Origin: a bacterium SCSIO 12696
Lineage (GTDB): Bacteria; Pseudomonadota; Gammaproteobacteria; Pseudomonadales; Porticoccaceae
Reading direction: 5' to 3'
Assembly (NCBI GenBank): GCA_024397955.1
Contig: CP073744.1
Coordinates: forward strand, 558,001 to 622,000
Length of the DNA: 64,000 nucleotides
In this document: in pieces, positions 17,306-25,640 of the stretch
Layout: every line of letters begins with the position of its first letter
Position numbering within the stretch: the first letter of the stretch is position 1
Notes under the pieces: model-generated
The model's database searches: none
What the model was told of the DNA's origin: nothing
Seen by the model: the letters and a program-made list of their open reading frames with translations, nothing else
Made by a program: the position numbers and the translations under genes

Positions 17306-18583
17306 CTAGTGTTCAGAGCTGCCCGCATATGGAGGCTTAAGAACTCCCTTTGACCAATCAGCCATTAGGTCATAATACTTGTCGGTGACACGAATAAAAT
17401 ATCTTGAGCCATCTGGCTGCTGCTCATATTCCCACATTCCGTGATCTACCTTTGGGAAAACAAATACAGTTATATCTTTCTTTTCACTTCTCAGTATTTG
17501 CAGTCGATCCAGAGTCGTCGAGATTGGAGCTTCTCGATCATCTTCAGCAAGAGCCCATAGCTGGGGCACGTCGACCTCACGAAGAACTTTCATGGGTTTA
17601 ACTGACCAGTCAATATCAAGCCGGTCGAACATGGGAATCCCTTTTTCACGAAGCTCATTAGACGAGATACCAAGAATTACGCCAGTAAAGCCACCCCGTA
17701 TCATTGGAAACCACTCTTCATCAGCGTATAGCTTCCTAAGACTATCAAGGTCATTCAAGCCGTCTTGATATCCAGATACAGCAAGACGAGCTGTTACATC
17801 TGTTATGCCCTTCGCCTTGGCGATTACGTCGCTACCATAACCCGCCTCTCGAAGCTCTAATGCAACTTGTGATGCGTCTTCCTCCAAAATATCAACGACC
17901 AATCCATAACCTACCCCAATAAAATCTGCTCCCGTTCGGTCAGCCGCCAGTGGTGCAATCCAACCACCTTGGCTAAAACCCAGAAGGCCAAATCGTTTGA
18001 AACGATGTTTCGCAAGTCGCTTGGCTTCCTGAGAAGCCGCTACCAAATCATCAGCAAGCCGGGGGAAGTTCTGCGAATAAATACCTTTTGATTTTCCGGT
18101 TCCGCGTTTATCGTAAACGAATACCGATACGCCACGTCCAACAAGTTGGTAGGGGTAACTCGCAGCTTCTATCCAGCCTAATTCTTCTGAGCCATGCGCT
18201 AATACAACTAGAGGGGTTTCAGCATTTGCAAATAAGGGCTCAATAAGTTGCCCCGCTAGCGCAACTCCGTTGGCATCAAAAGTAGTGTCAGTGATTTGAA
18301 GAGAGCGTTTTTTCCATACCCTTGAGCCTTCAGTGCGAACGGAGTTATCTCCACACTCGAACGAAACATCTTCATTAACTTTGCCCCACCGACCATCGCT
18401 GTAAGAGTAACGAAAATTATTGTCACGGCGAGTGACGGCAACAAATTCGTCACCCAGTTCATACAAACCCACTTCACAAACAGCAGGTGTAAACACCAAT
18501 TTTTCATCTGACGGCTCTTTGCTGCTACATGTACAAGCAACAAGAGCTCCTACAAAAATGCCAATAACAATTCGTAAGCACAT
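17306..18583 (-). CDS. Alpha/beta-hydrolase lipoprotein
   Basis: The 425-residue protein has a lipoprotein signal ending GALVAC, with Cys17 as the lipidated residue, so it is probably anchored in the envelope facing the periplasm. The alpha/beta-hydrolase core begins near residue 124. It has an oxyanion HGSEELG segment, VYDKRGTGKSKG, nucleophile GFSQGG with Ser204, probable acid Asp349 in AEDD and His381 in VDHGMWE. This fits the S9/S33 peptidase or esterase group; the substrate is unknown. It follows the DUF885 lipoprotein gene by 48 bases, suggesting co-transcription. It is somewhat AT-richer than the core genes. Confidence 0.85.
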   Translation of the reverse strand: MCLRIVIGIFVGALVACTCSSKEPSDEKLVFTPAVCEVGLYELGDEFVAVTRRDNNFRYSYSDGRWGKVNEDVSFECGDNSVRTEGSRVWKKRSLQITDTTFDANGVALAGQLIEPLFANAETPLVVLAHGSEELGWIEAASYPYQLVGRGVSVFVYDKRGTGKSKGIYSQNFPRLADDLVAASQEAKRLAKHRFKRFGLLGFSQGGWIAPLAADRTGADFIGVGYGLVVDILEEDASQVALELREAGYGSDVIAKAKGITDVTARLAVSGYQDGLNDLDSLRKLYADEEWFPMIRGGFTGVILGISSNELREKGIPMFDRLDIDWSVKPMKVLREVDVPQLWALAEDDREAPISTTLDRLQILRSEKKDITVFVFPKVDHGMWEYEQQPDGSRYFIRVTDKYYDLMADWSKGVLKPPYAGSSEH

Positions 18584-18631
18584 AATGGCCTCTAGGCAAC
18601 CACTTAAATCAAGTTAGGTGTTTAGGTACGC

Positions 18632-20449
18632 CTACTTTTGCGCCCCTACCCAGCGCTTAATTTTTTCTTCGAGCACGTTGAGTGGTACTGGGCCATCTTT
18701 TAACACTTCATCATGGAAGCCGCGAATATCAAACTGCTCTCCCAGCTGCTCTCTTGCCCAAGCTCTCAGTTCCATAATTTTAAGCTTGCCGATCATGTAA
18801 GCAGTCGCCTGGCCGGGCATGGCAATATAGCGTTCGATAGCTTTTACTGCGTCATTCTGCGGGTTTGGCGTATTGTCGGTCAGGTATTGTATGGCCTCTT
18901 CCCTAGTCCATTTTTTGCTGTGAATGCCGGTGTCGACTACCAGGCGGCAAGCGCGCCACAGCTCCATGGCAAGCCGCCCAAAATCTGAATAAGGATCTTG
19001 GTAAAAACCCATATCTTTGGCCAGCTCTTCGGTGTAAAGCCCCCAGCCTTCTGTATAAGCCGTAAAAGAAACGTATTTTTGAAATTCCGGTATGCCATCC
19101 AATTCCTGGGTAATCGTCCTTTGCATGTGATGGCCAGGAATACCTTCGTGGAACGCCAGCGCTTCCATTTGATAAATAGGCATACTGTTCATGTCGTACA
19201 GATTTGCGTAATAAATGCCGGGGCGGCTACCGTCTTTTGCCGGACTTTGGTAGAACGCCTTACCTGCTGACTTTTCTCGAAAAGCCTCAACTCGTTTAAC
19301 GATCATGTCCGCTTTGGGCTGTAGGCCAAAATACTCGGGAATGACTTCGCGCATTTTCGCTACCCATTCGGCAGCTTCTGTGAGATAGCGCTGACGTCCC
19401 TGCTCCGTGTTCGGGTAGTAAAATTGCTGATCGGCACGCATAAAATCAAAGAACTCGTTGAGCGACCCCTCAAAGCCCACAGTTTGCATAATGTCACGCA
19501 TCTGCTTGTGAATGCGCTGGACATGCTGCAAACCAAGTTCATGGACCTCATTAGCGGTTAGGTCGGTCGTGGTAAACCAAGCCAGCCGGTTGGCATACCA
19601 TTTGTCGCCATCGGGCAGGCGCCACACTCCGTCACCAGCTGGTGTCAGGGAGCGCTGTCTGGTCAGCTCTTTAATGATGTTTTCATAGGCTGGTTTAACC
19701 GATGTTAGTAAAGCGTCCTTCGCCTTCTGCTTAAGCTTGTCAGCTTGCTTACTATCCAGTTCAAGCGTATCGACTTTGTGGTTAAAGTCACTCCAAATGG
19801 TCGATAGGCTCTCGGAGTCATCAAAAGGTTGGCCGCTAATGACATTGCGCGAAGCGACAATCATTTGGTCATAAGACCACTTGGGCGGAAAAACGCCTTT
19901 CGCTTCCCTAAGGCGCAACTGGTCAACCACTTGATTAAACAACGGGGCTACTTTCTCCAGCCTTGAAACGTAAGCTTCAGCATCGGAAAGCTCAGTTACT
20001 CGGTGAATATTGATCAAAAAACTCGGAACTCGAGTATGCCAGGCACGAAACTGGTGCATGATGTAAGTGTGGTGCCTGAACTCATCGTTGTTTTCAGAGC
20101 GTTCAAGCGCCAGACGGTTGATGGTCAAACTCAGCTTTTCTTTGTCATTGAGCTGGTTTTGGTCAAACTGGCTGATTGCCTGTAATCGCTGACGTCTTTT
20201 TTGAGCATCAGCATCAGCCTTTACTTCGGTAATGGTGTTCCACTTGTCGTAGTCCCACTTATAACCCAGATAGCTCTGTCGCATAGGGGAGTCTTTGAGA
20301 TCCTGCTCGAAATTTTTGGCAAAAAAATCCGTCAATCGGGCTGATTCCGACAGGTTTTCGCTTTGACTCGCAGTTTCTTGCTCAGGAGAACAGGCGCTTA
20401 AAGCAATAACCATTAAAACTATAGGGAAAAGAGAGTTAAACCGTTTCAT
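18632..20449 (-). CDS. DUF885-family lipoprotein, probable metallopeptidase-like enzyme
   Basis: The 605-residue protein begins with a lipoprotein signal (MKRFNSLFPIVLMVIALSAC), so Cys20 is probably lipidated. The rest matches the DUF885 family, whose hallmark is FHEGIPGHH (about residues 431-441 here), a zinc-site-like motif. YTEGWGLYTEEL and a C-terminal MPGQATAYMIGKLK segment also fit. Members are thought to be peptidases related to M32/M3 folds, but the substrate is unknown. I choose the ATG at 20449, which has GCAGGAAC upstream, over an ATG eight codons earlier. It diverges from yccA and leads into the alpha/beta-hydrolase lipoprotein gene. Confidence 0.88.
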   Translation of the reverse strand: MKRFNSLFPIVLMVIALSACSPEQETASQSENLSESARLTDFFAKNFEQDLKDSPMRQSYLGYKWDYDKWNTITEVKADADAQKRRQRLQAISQFDQNQLNDKEKLSLTINRLALERSENNDEFRHHTYIMHQFRAWHTRVPSFLINIHRVTELSDAEAYVSRLEKVAPLFNQVVDQLRLREAKGVFPPKWSYDQMIVASRNVISGQPFDDSESLSTIWSDFNHKVDTLELDSKQADKLKQKAKDALLTSVKPAYENIIKELTRQRSLTPAGDGVWRLPDGDKWYANRLAWFTTTDLTANEVHELGLQHVQRIHKQMRDIMQTVGFEGSLNEFFDFMRADQQFYYPNTEQGRQRYLTEAAEWVAKMREVIPEYFGLQPKADMIVKRVEAFREKSAGKAFYQSPAKDGSRPGIYYANLYDMNSMPIYQMEALAFHEGIPGHHMQRTITQELDGIPEFQKYVSFTAYTEGWGLYTEELAKDMGFYQDPYSDFGRLAMELWRACRLVVDTGIHSKKWTREEAIQYLTDNTPNPQNDAVKAIERYIAMPGQATAYMIGKLKIMELRAWAREQLGEQFDIRGFHDEVLKDGPVPLNVLEEKIKRWVGAQK

Positions 20450-20640
20450 AAATGTTCCTGCTGTTTCCACCATGGCAAGGAAATTCCTTGCAGCTCATGT
20501 CTTTTCGTTAAGTTGACCCTGTTTTACCCGCTCAGCCTGAATATAACAACCTCAAGACAGAGTAAATGAAGGTTAATTTCCCTTGATTTAGCGATTTGGG
20601 TTTGTATGATGAGCACAGTATTTACGCACTGGAGGCTGAA

Positions 20641-21309
20641 ATGGCTGAACAACACTACACAACCGCAACTACGGCGCCTCGCGGCATTGAGTCCGCGGGC
20701 GAAATCAGCAAAGTATTGAAAAATACATACCTATTGCTGGCAACTACTATCGCTTTCAGCGCCATCACCGCTGGCATTGCGATGGCCGTGAACGCGCCCT
20801 ATTTCGGGCTTTGGACGCTGTTGCCTTACATCGTCTGCCTTTGGATGGTGGAGAAGAACAAGAATAGCGCTGCAGGGCTTTTCTGGGTGTTTGCACTTAC
20901 AGGTTGGTTAGGATTTAGTCTAGGCCCAATCCTGAATGCCTTTGTTGGCGCTGGCGCTGGCGAAACTATTACCCTGGCTCTGGGTGGCACCGCCCTCATT
21001 TTCTTTGCTACCTCAGGGTATGTATTAATCACCCGCAAAGACTTATCTTTTATGGGTGGTTTTTTGATGACCGGTATTTTGGTGGCATTTATTGCTGCTA
21101 TTGCTAACTTCTTCTTGCAGATTCAAGGCATGCATTTGGCCATCAGTTGCATGTTCCTTGTTCTTTCTTCCGGTATCATCATGTGGCAAACCAGCCGCAT
21201 TATTCATGGCGGTGAAACAAATTATATTTCAGCCACTGTTACCCTATACGTAATGATCTACAACATCTTTACGTCTTTGCTCAGCCTGATAGGAATGGGC
21301 GACGACTGA
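20641..21309 (+). CDS. yccA: Bax inhibitor-1 family membrane protein (YccA-like)
   Basis: YccA-type proteins are inner-membrane proteins of the BI-1/TMBIM family; in E. coli YccA modulates the protease FtsH. The 222-residue protein has a short hydrophilic N-terminus and about seven hydrophobic segments (first at about 30-50), with the family's LTGWLGFSLGPILNAF and SRIIHGGETNYISATV. The ATG at 20641 is preceded by GGAGG; an upstream open stretch of 15 codons is not used. A terminator separates it from tusDCBE, the same neighbourhood as in Pseudomonas. Confidence 0.93.
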   Translation: MAEQHYTTATTAPRGIESAGEISKVLKNTYLLLATTIAFSAITAGIAMAVNAPYFGLWTLLPYIVCLWMVEKNKNSAAGLFWVFALTGWLGFSLGPILNAFVGAGAGETITLALGGTALIFFATSGYVLITRKDLSFMGGFLMTGILVAFIAAIANFFLQIQGMHLAISCMFLVLSSGIIMWQTSRIIHGGETNYISATVTLYVMIYNIFTSLLSLIGMGDD

Positions 21310-21314
21310 TCTTC

Positions 21315-21340
21315 AAAAGCCCGGTTCGCCGGGCTTTTTC
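21315..21340 (+). terminator. Rho-independent terminator after yccA
   Basis: A perfect ten-pair stem AAAAGCCCGG/CCGGGCTTTT is capped by a TTCG tetraloop (21315-21338) and runs into a short T-run. It lies six bases after the yccA stop and upstream of tusD. Confidence 0.92.
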
Positions 21341-21360
21341 TTGACCGCCTGTTACCCCTC

Positions 21361-21756
21361 ATGAAATTCTCCTTAATCGTTTTGGGCGCCCCCGGCAGTC
21401 ACCAATCGGCCTATTCCGCGTTTCAGTTCGCATCGGCGGCCGTTGCCGGTGGCCATCAAATATACCGGGTGTTTTTCTATCATGACGGGGTTCATGCGGG
21501 TTCTGGGTTGCTGACATCGCCACAGGGCGAACCGGATCTGGAGCAGCAGTGGCAACAGTTCAGTAATGAACACCATATCGAACTCACCGTTTGCATTGCC
21601 TCGGCATTGCGGCGTGGCATCGTGGACAAGGTAGAAGCGGAGCGCTACGAATACCCTGCCAGCAATTTGAATGAGCCCTATTTCCGCTTACAGGGGCTCG
21701 GCGAACTTGCCGATGCTGCCATTCAATCCGATCGTTTGATCACCTTTGGGCGTTAA
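21361..21756 (+). CDS. tusD: Sulfur relay protein TusD
   Basis: TusD is the active-cysteine subunit of the TusBCD complex, which takes sulfur from TusA and hands it to TusE for 2-thiouridine in tRNA wobble positions. The 131-residue protein has the DsrE fold start MKFSLIVLGAPG and Cys78 in VCIASALRRGI, the position of the active Cys in E. coli TusD. FFYHDGVHAGSGL is also typical. It is the first of four tightly packed genes. Confidence 0.94.
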   Translation: MKFSLIVLGAPGSHQSAYSAFQFASAAVAGGHQIYRVFFYHDGVHAGSGLLTSPQGEPDLEQQWQQFSNEHHIELTVCIASALRRGIVDKVEAERYEYPASNLNEPYFRLQGLGELADAAIQSDRLITFGR

Positions 21757-21759
21757 CCG

Positions 21760-22119
21760 ATGAGCAAACCGTTGTTATTTGTTTTTCGCTGCCCACCTTA
21801 CGGCTCAAGTCTGGCCCGCGAAGGGCTGGAAGCGGCGCTGGCCACCGCTTCTCTGGGGCAAACGGTTTCTGTGCTATTTATGGACGACGGTGTATGGCAA
21901 TTGGTTCAACAGCAGGCCACTGTTATCGAGCAAAAAAATATTTCGGCCATGGCATCCGCACTCCCCCTGTACGGTGTTGAGCAGTGCTTTGTGGACAAAC
22001 AATCACTGACTGTTCGCCAGCTGGACGCAGAAACTATCGGCACCGACGTGATTCCACTCGACACAGCCGCGGTGCAATCTTTGTTGGCCAATAACAATCA
22101 TCATATTGTGAGCTTTTGA
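21760..22119 (+). CDS. tusC: Sulfur relay protein TusC
   Basis: TusC is a structural subunit of the heterohexameric TusBCD complex. The 119-residue protein has the DsrE/F fold: LFVFRCPPYGSSLAREGLEAAL near the N-terminus and VLFMDDGVWQL, as in TusC/DsrF homologues. It starts four bases after the tusD stop. Its TGA overlaps the tusB ATG by one base, indicating coupled translation. Confidence 0.93.
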   Translation: MSKPLLFVFRCPPYGSSLAREGLEAALATASLGQTVSVLFMDDGVWQLVQQQATVIEQKNISAMASALPLYGVEQCFVDKQSLTVRQLDAETIGTDVIPLDTAAVQSLLANNNHHIVSF

Positions 22120-22391
22120 TGATTCTCCACACTGTAAACAAATCTCCGTTCAGCAACAGCGCTTATCACAGCTGCCTGCGTCTTGCTGCACCAGAAGACG
22201 TTATCTTGTTGCTGGAGGACGGTGTCTATGGGGCATTAACAGATATGCCAGCTGGGCAAATCTGCGCGTTAAAGAACGATGTTCAAGCCCGTGGCCTGCT
22301 GGAAAAAATTCCTGAAAAAGTGGTTTTGGTGGGCTATTCAGAATTCGTTCAAATGGCCTGTGAGGCCAGCGCCGTGCAGAGTTGGTACTGA
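22119..22391 (+). CDS. tusB: Sulfur relay protein TusB
   Basis: TusB (DsrH family) is the smallest subunit of TusBCD. The 90-residue protein starts MILHTVNKSPFSNSAY, the DsrH signature, and has VILLLEDGVYGAL. I start it at the ATG at 22119, overlapping the tusC stop as ATGA. The frame is also open from a TTG one codon earlier. Its stop overlaps the tusE start in the same TGATG manner. Confidence 0.92.
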   Translation: MILHTVNKSPFSNSAYHSCLRLAAPEDVILLLEDGVYGALTDMPAGQICALKNDVQARGLLEKIPEKVVLVGYSEFVQMACEASAVQSWY

Positions 22392-22723
22392 TGGCTTTGC
22401 AAGTAGGTCAGTCGCTAATCTCCACCGATAAGGAAGGGTTTCTAGTCAATCTAGAAGACTGGTCTGAGGAGGTTGCCGAGCTGCTGGCAGAGGCAGAAGG
22501 CATTTCACTGACAGACAATCATTGGGAGATTCTGCACCTGTTACGCAAGTTTCAAGAGCAGTTTGATCTGTCTCCTCCTATGCGTCCACTGGTGAAATAC
22601 GTCACTCAGAAGCTGGGGCCAGAAAAAGGCCGGAGCATTTATTTGACTCAATTGTTCCCCCCGAATCCCGCCAAGATTGCCAGCAAACTCGCTGGCCTAC
22701 CCAAGCCGGAGGGCTGCCTGTAG
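22391..22723 (+). CDS. tusE: Sulfur acceptor TusE (DsrC-like)
   Basis: TusE accepts persulfide sulfur from TusBCD and passes it to MnmA for 2-thiouridine formation. The 110-residue protein has the DsrC-family core (DKEGFLVNLEDWSEEVA, PPMRPLVKYV) and ends LPKPEGCL with the conserved penultimate cysteine. The second C-terminal cysteine typical of dissimilatory DsrC is absent (ASKLAGLPKP), so this is the tRNA-modification type. It starts with an ATG overlapping the tusB stop. Confidence 0.94.
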   Translation: MALQVGQSLISTDKEGFLVNLEDWSEEVAELLAEAEGISLTDNHWEILHLLRKFQEQFDLSPPMRPLVKYVTQKLGPEKGRSIYLTQLFPPNPAKIASKLAGLPKPEGCL

Positions 22724-22754
22724 CTGATTAAAATGTAAGTTGCGGTAGCCCATC

Positions 22755-22772
22755 TGTAAAGAAATCAATACA
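22755..22772 (+). promoter_or_regulatory. Candidate TyrR box upstream of the tyrR-like gene
   Basis: TGTAAA-GAAATC-AATACA matches the TyrR operator TGTAAA-N6-TTTACA with the left half perfect and the right half 4 of 6. It lies 32 bases before the start of the regulator gene, which fits autoregulation as known for E. coli TyrR. Confidence 0.5.
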
Positions 22773-22803
22773 ATCGCTTTATTGTTTCTTGCAGAGTACT
22801 CCC

Positions 22804-24336
22804 ATGCGTTTACAAGTCAGCTGTAAAAACCGCCAGGGCATTGCCTTGGAAATACTTGAAACTTTGGCGCGTCACCACATTGATTTACGAGGTATTGAAG
22901 TCAGCCGGGACGGACAGATTTACCTGCGATTTCAAAACCTCGATTTCGACGCCCTGCAAAAGCTGATGCCACAAATACGTCGCATCGAAGATGTCAGCGA
23001 CGTGGTATTGGTACCCTACATGCCCCTTGAGCGAGAACAGGGGGAAATTCATACTCTGTTACACACTCTCCCCGATCCGGTTATCTCCATCGACCAGGAA
23101 GGCAATATCACTGTTGCCAACGAAGCGGCTCTCAGCCTGTTAAAAATGACCATGGATGAAGCCAGGGGCAAGCACATCAAGCAATGGTTAAAAGGTTTTA
23201 ACCTCGCTCAGTGGTTAAACACACCACAACCCACAGACTGCCAACTGGAATTTGCCGGCTATCCTTATCTGGCCAACATCAACCCCATTAGTGTGAACGA
23301 CGAAACGGACAATGCTTTTGCTGGTGGTGTTGTTGTGTTTAAAAACGCAGCGCAATTGGGGCGGCAAATAGCCGCCTGGAGCAAACACATGGGGCACTTC
23401 GAGTTTATTCAAGCCAAAAGCCCTGGGATGAAGCGTTTATTGCGCCAGGCTCGAAAGATTGCCGAACTGGACTCCCCTCTTCTTATCACCGGAGAGACTG
23501 GCACTGGCAAGGAGCTGCTTGCCAGGGCTTGCCATCAGCACAGCTTGCGCAGTGAGCAACCCTTTCTGACCATCAATTGTGCCGGACTCCCTGAAGACGC
23601 AGCTGAAAGCGAGCTATTTGGCGCTGTTAGCCCCGACGGCAATGTACACAAGGGGGTGTTTGAAGTTGCAGCCAGTGGCACAGTATTTTTGCAGGAAGTA
23701 GCGGAGCTGCCACTGCCTTTACAGGCCAAATTTCTTCGTTTGTTGCAGAACGGCAGTTATCGCCGTGTGGGTAGCGAAGAAGAACTCTCTAGCCAAACAC
23801 GGGTTATCTGTTCAACCCAGCAAAAGCTGCCAGAACTGTGCGAACAGCGCCAGTTCCGTGACGACCTTTACCACCGACTCAGTGCTCTGATATTAGATAT
23901 ACCGCCATTGCGGGATCGCAGCGAAGACATTATGCCACTGGCTCGCCACTTCTTACGCCAATACAACAGCGCTAGCCGCAGCCGCCTGAACCTGTCCACA
24001 CTGTCAAAAACCATTCTTGAGCGCTACCAGTGGCCGGGCAATGTACGCCAGCTTAAAAACGCTATTCAGCAGGCAGCTTCAGTAGCCCAAGGGGTGGTTA
24101 TCGAACCTGAGAACTTTCAATTACCTGGCTATGCAGAACAATGGGGGCTTGTGAACAGGGAGCATGTCACCACACTGGAAGCGGCTGTAAAAGGCTATGA
24201 AGCTGAACTTTTACAACGCCTGTACCCCGCCTACCCCTCCTCTCGAAAACTGGCTCAGCGACTGGGCATATCGCACACAGCCATTGCCAATAAACTTCGC
24301 GACTACGGCATTGGAAAACCACAAAAAGAACAATAA
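22804..24336 (+). CDS. TyrR/PhhR-like aromatic amino acid regulator
   Basis: The 510-residue protein has the TyrR layout: N-terminal ACT domain (1-75, MRLQVSCKNRQGIALEILE, GIEVSRDGQIYL), PAS domain (about 80-190), AAA+ domain (about 205-440) and a Fis-type helix-turn-helix (SSRKLAQRLGISHTAIANKL). Walker A is GETGTGK (230-236). The GAFTGA loop that contacts sigma-54 is absent, as in TyrR, so it should act on sigma-70 promoters. Walker B reads FLQEV, with Gln297 where Asp is expected. I start at the ATG at 22804, which matches E. coli TyrR; the frame is open slightly further upstream. The adjacent hpd-hmgA-fahA-maiA genes and nearby TyrR-type boxes argue that it controls tyrosine catabolism, as PhhR does in Pseudomonas. 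Confidence 0.92.
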   Translation: MRLQVSCKNRQGIALEILETLARHHIDLRGIEVSRDGQIYLRFQNLDFDALQKLMPQIRRIEDVSDVVLVPYMPLEREQGEIHTLLHTLPDPVISIDQEGNITVANEAALSLLKMTMDEARGKHIKQWLKGFNLAQWLNTPQPTDCQLEFAGYPYLANINPISVNDETDNAFAGGVVVFKNAAQLGRQIAAWSKHMGHFEFIQAKSPGMKRLLRQARKIAELDSPLLITGETGTGKELLARACHQHSLRSEQPFLTINCAGLPEDAAESELFGAVSPDGNVHKGVFEVAASGTVFLQEVAELPLPLQAKFLRLLQNGSYRRVGSEEELSSQTRVICSTQQKLPELCEQRQFRDDLYHRLSALILDIPPLRDRSEDIMPLARHFLRQYNSASRSRLNLSTLSKTILERYQWPGNVRQLKNAIQQAASVAQGVVIEPENFQLPGYAEQWGLVNREHVTTLEAAVKGYEAELLQRLYPAYPSSRKLAQRLGISHTAIANKLRDYGIGKPQKEQ

Positions 24337-24363
24337 AAACAATAAAAACAATAAAAACAATAA
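24332..24363 (+). repeat. Nine-base tandem repeat AATAAAAAC, about 3.5 copies
   Basis: Three exact copies (24332-24358) and a partial fourth cover the stop codon of the tyrR-like gene and run into the hpd upstream region. Each unit carries a TAA, so copy-number change would alter little of the protein but would change spacing toward hpd. Confidence 0.85.
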
Positions 24364-24377
24364 TCTAAAGTTTTTAA

Positions 24378-24395
24378 TGTACAAATATATTTACA
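24378..24395 (+). promoter_or_regulatory. TyrR-box-like operator upstream of hpd
   Basis: TGTACA-AATATA-TTTACA is an 11 of 12 match to the TyrR box TGTAAA-N6-TTTACA, with the exact six-base spacer. It lies about 105 bases before hpd, in AT-rich DNA just after the tyrR-like gene. A -10-like TATAAG (24408-24413) follows. Control of the hpd operon by the adjacent regulator is inferred. Confidence 0.65.
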
Positions 24396-24498
24396 AAATA
24401 CAAAAATTATAAGTCGGTAGTTTTGCGGTAAAAAGTGAGCAATAACAGCGCCCTTTTGCGACACTTTTACATCTTAACCACGCAATTAAGGGCATCCA

Positions 24499-25578
24499 AT
24501 GAGCGTAGAACTCGCTGCAGAAAACCCCCTCGGCACCGATGGGTTTGAATTTGTTGAATATACAGCTCCCTCCGCTGAGGGTATTGGCCAGTTAAAAGAG
24601 TTGTTTCAACTGCTGGGATTTTCTGAAGTGGCGAAACACCGCAGCAAAGAGGCGTGGTTGTTTAAACAGGGTGACATCAACTTTATTGTTAACGCACAGC
24701 CTTCATCGCAAGCCGCGGAGTTTGCGGCCAAACACGGCCCCAGTGTTTGTGGCATGGCTTTTCGCGTAAAAGACGCTGCCACTGCTCACCAATACGCTCT
24801 GGAGAACGGCGCCAAACTGTTTACATCCGATATTGGAGCTATGGAGCTGCATATTCCCGCGGTATATGGCATTGGCAACAGCACTCTGTATTTTGTGGAT
24901 CGCTATGGCGATAACGGCGAAATCTATGACATAGACTTTAAATTCTACGAGGGTTGGCAAGACACTGTCGCCGCCAATGAAGGTGGCCTGTTGGATCTGG
25001 ATCACCTTACCCATAACGTACAGCAGGGCAATATGGGCAAGTGGGCCAGCTTCTATGAAAATATCGGCAATTTCCGGGAAATCCGCTACTTCGATATCAC
25101 GGGTAAGCAGACCGGACTGGTATCCAAGGCCATGACTGCCCCCTGCGGCAAAATTCGTATTCCCATCAACGAATCCTCTGATGACAAATCCCAGATTGAG
25201 GAATACCTGAAGGAATACAATGGAGAAGGCATTCAGCATATCGCCCTATCCACCGAAGACATTTACCAGACTGTGCGTAACCTCCGCGCCAAAGGCATGG
25301 ACTTTATGCCCACCCCAGACACTTACTACGAGAAAGTAGATAGCCGAGTTAAAGGCCATGGAGAAAATATCGACGATATGCGTGAACTGCAAATTCTGGT
25401 GGATGGCGATCCAGAATCCAGTGGTATTCTGCTACAGATTTTTACCCAAACTGTTATTGGTCCGGTGTTCTTTGAAATCATTCAGCGCAAAGGCAACGAC
25501 GGCTTTGGTGAAGGCAATTTCCAGGCGCTGTTTGAATCCATCGAAGAAGACCAGATTCGTCGCGGTGTGCTGGACTAA
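24499..25578 (+). CDS. hpd: 4-hydroxyphenylpyruvate dioxygenase
   Basis: This enzyme converts 4-hydroxyphenylpyruvate to homogentisate with O2, the committed step of tyrosine breakdown. The 359-residue protein has the two vicinal-oxygen-chelate halves. The iron ligands are His169 (LDHLTHNV), His247 (IQHIALST) and Glu326 (FFEIIQRKG). The C-terminal [18 protein letters not shown] is typical. It is the first of four catabolic genes and follows the TyrR-like regulator by 162 bases containing a TyrR-type box. Confidence 0.97.
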   Translation: MSVELAAENPLGTDGFEFVEYTAPSAEGIGQLKELFQLLGFSEVAKHRSKEAWLFKQGDINFIVNAQPSSQAAEFAAKHGPSVCGMAFRVKDAATAHQYALENGAKLFTSDIGAMELHIPAVYGIGNSTLYFVDRYGDNGEIYDIDFKFYEGWQDTVAANEGGLLDLDHLTHNVQQGNMGKWASFYENIGNFREIRYFDITGKQTGLVSKAMTAPCGKIRIPINESSDDKSQIEEYLKEYNGEGIQHIALSTEDIYQTVRNLRAKGMDFMPTPDTYYEKVDSRVKGHGENIDDMRELQILVDGDPESSGILLQIFTQTVIGPVFFEIIQRKGNDGFGEGNFQALFESIEEDQIRRGVLD

Positions 25579-25640
25579 TTGTTGAGCCGTCATCCCCGCG
25601 CGCCTTTGACGCGCTTTTAAAAACAACAAGGAATCTTCGT

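Noticed and set aside
24454..24471. A second TyrR box close to hpd ending in TTTACA
   Set aside because: The left half (TTTTGC) does not match the operator; only the right half does.
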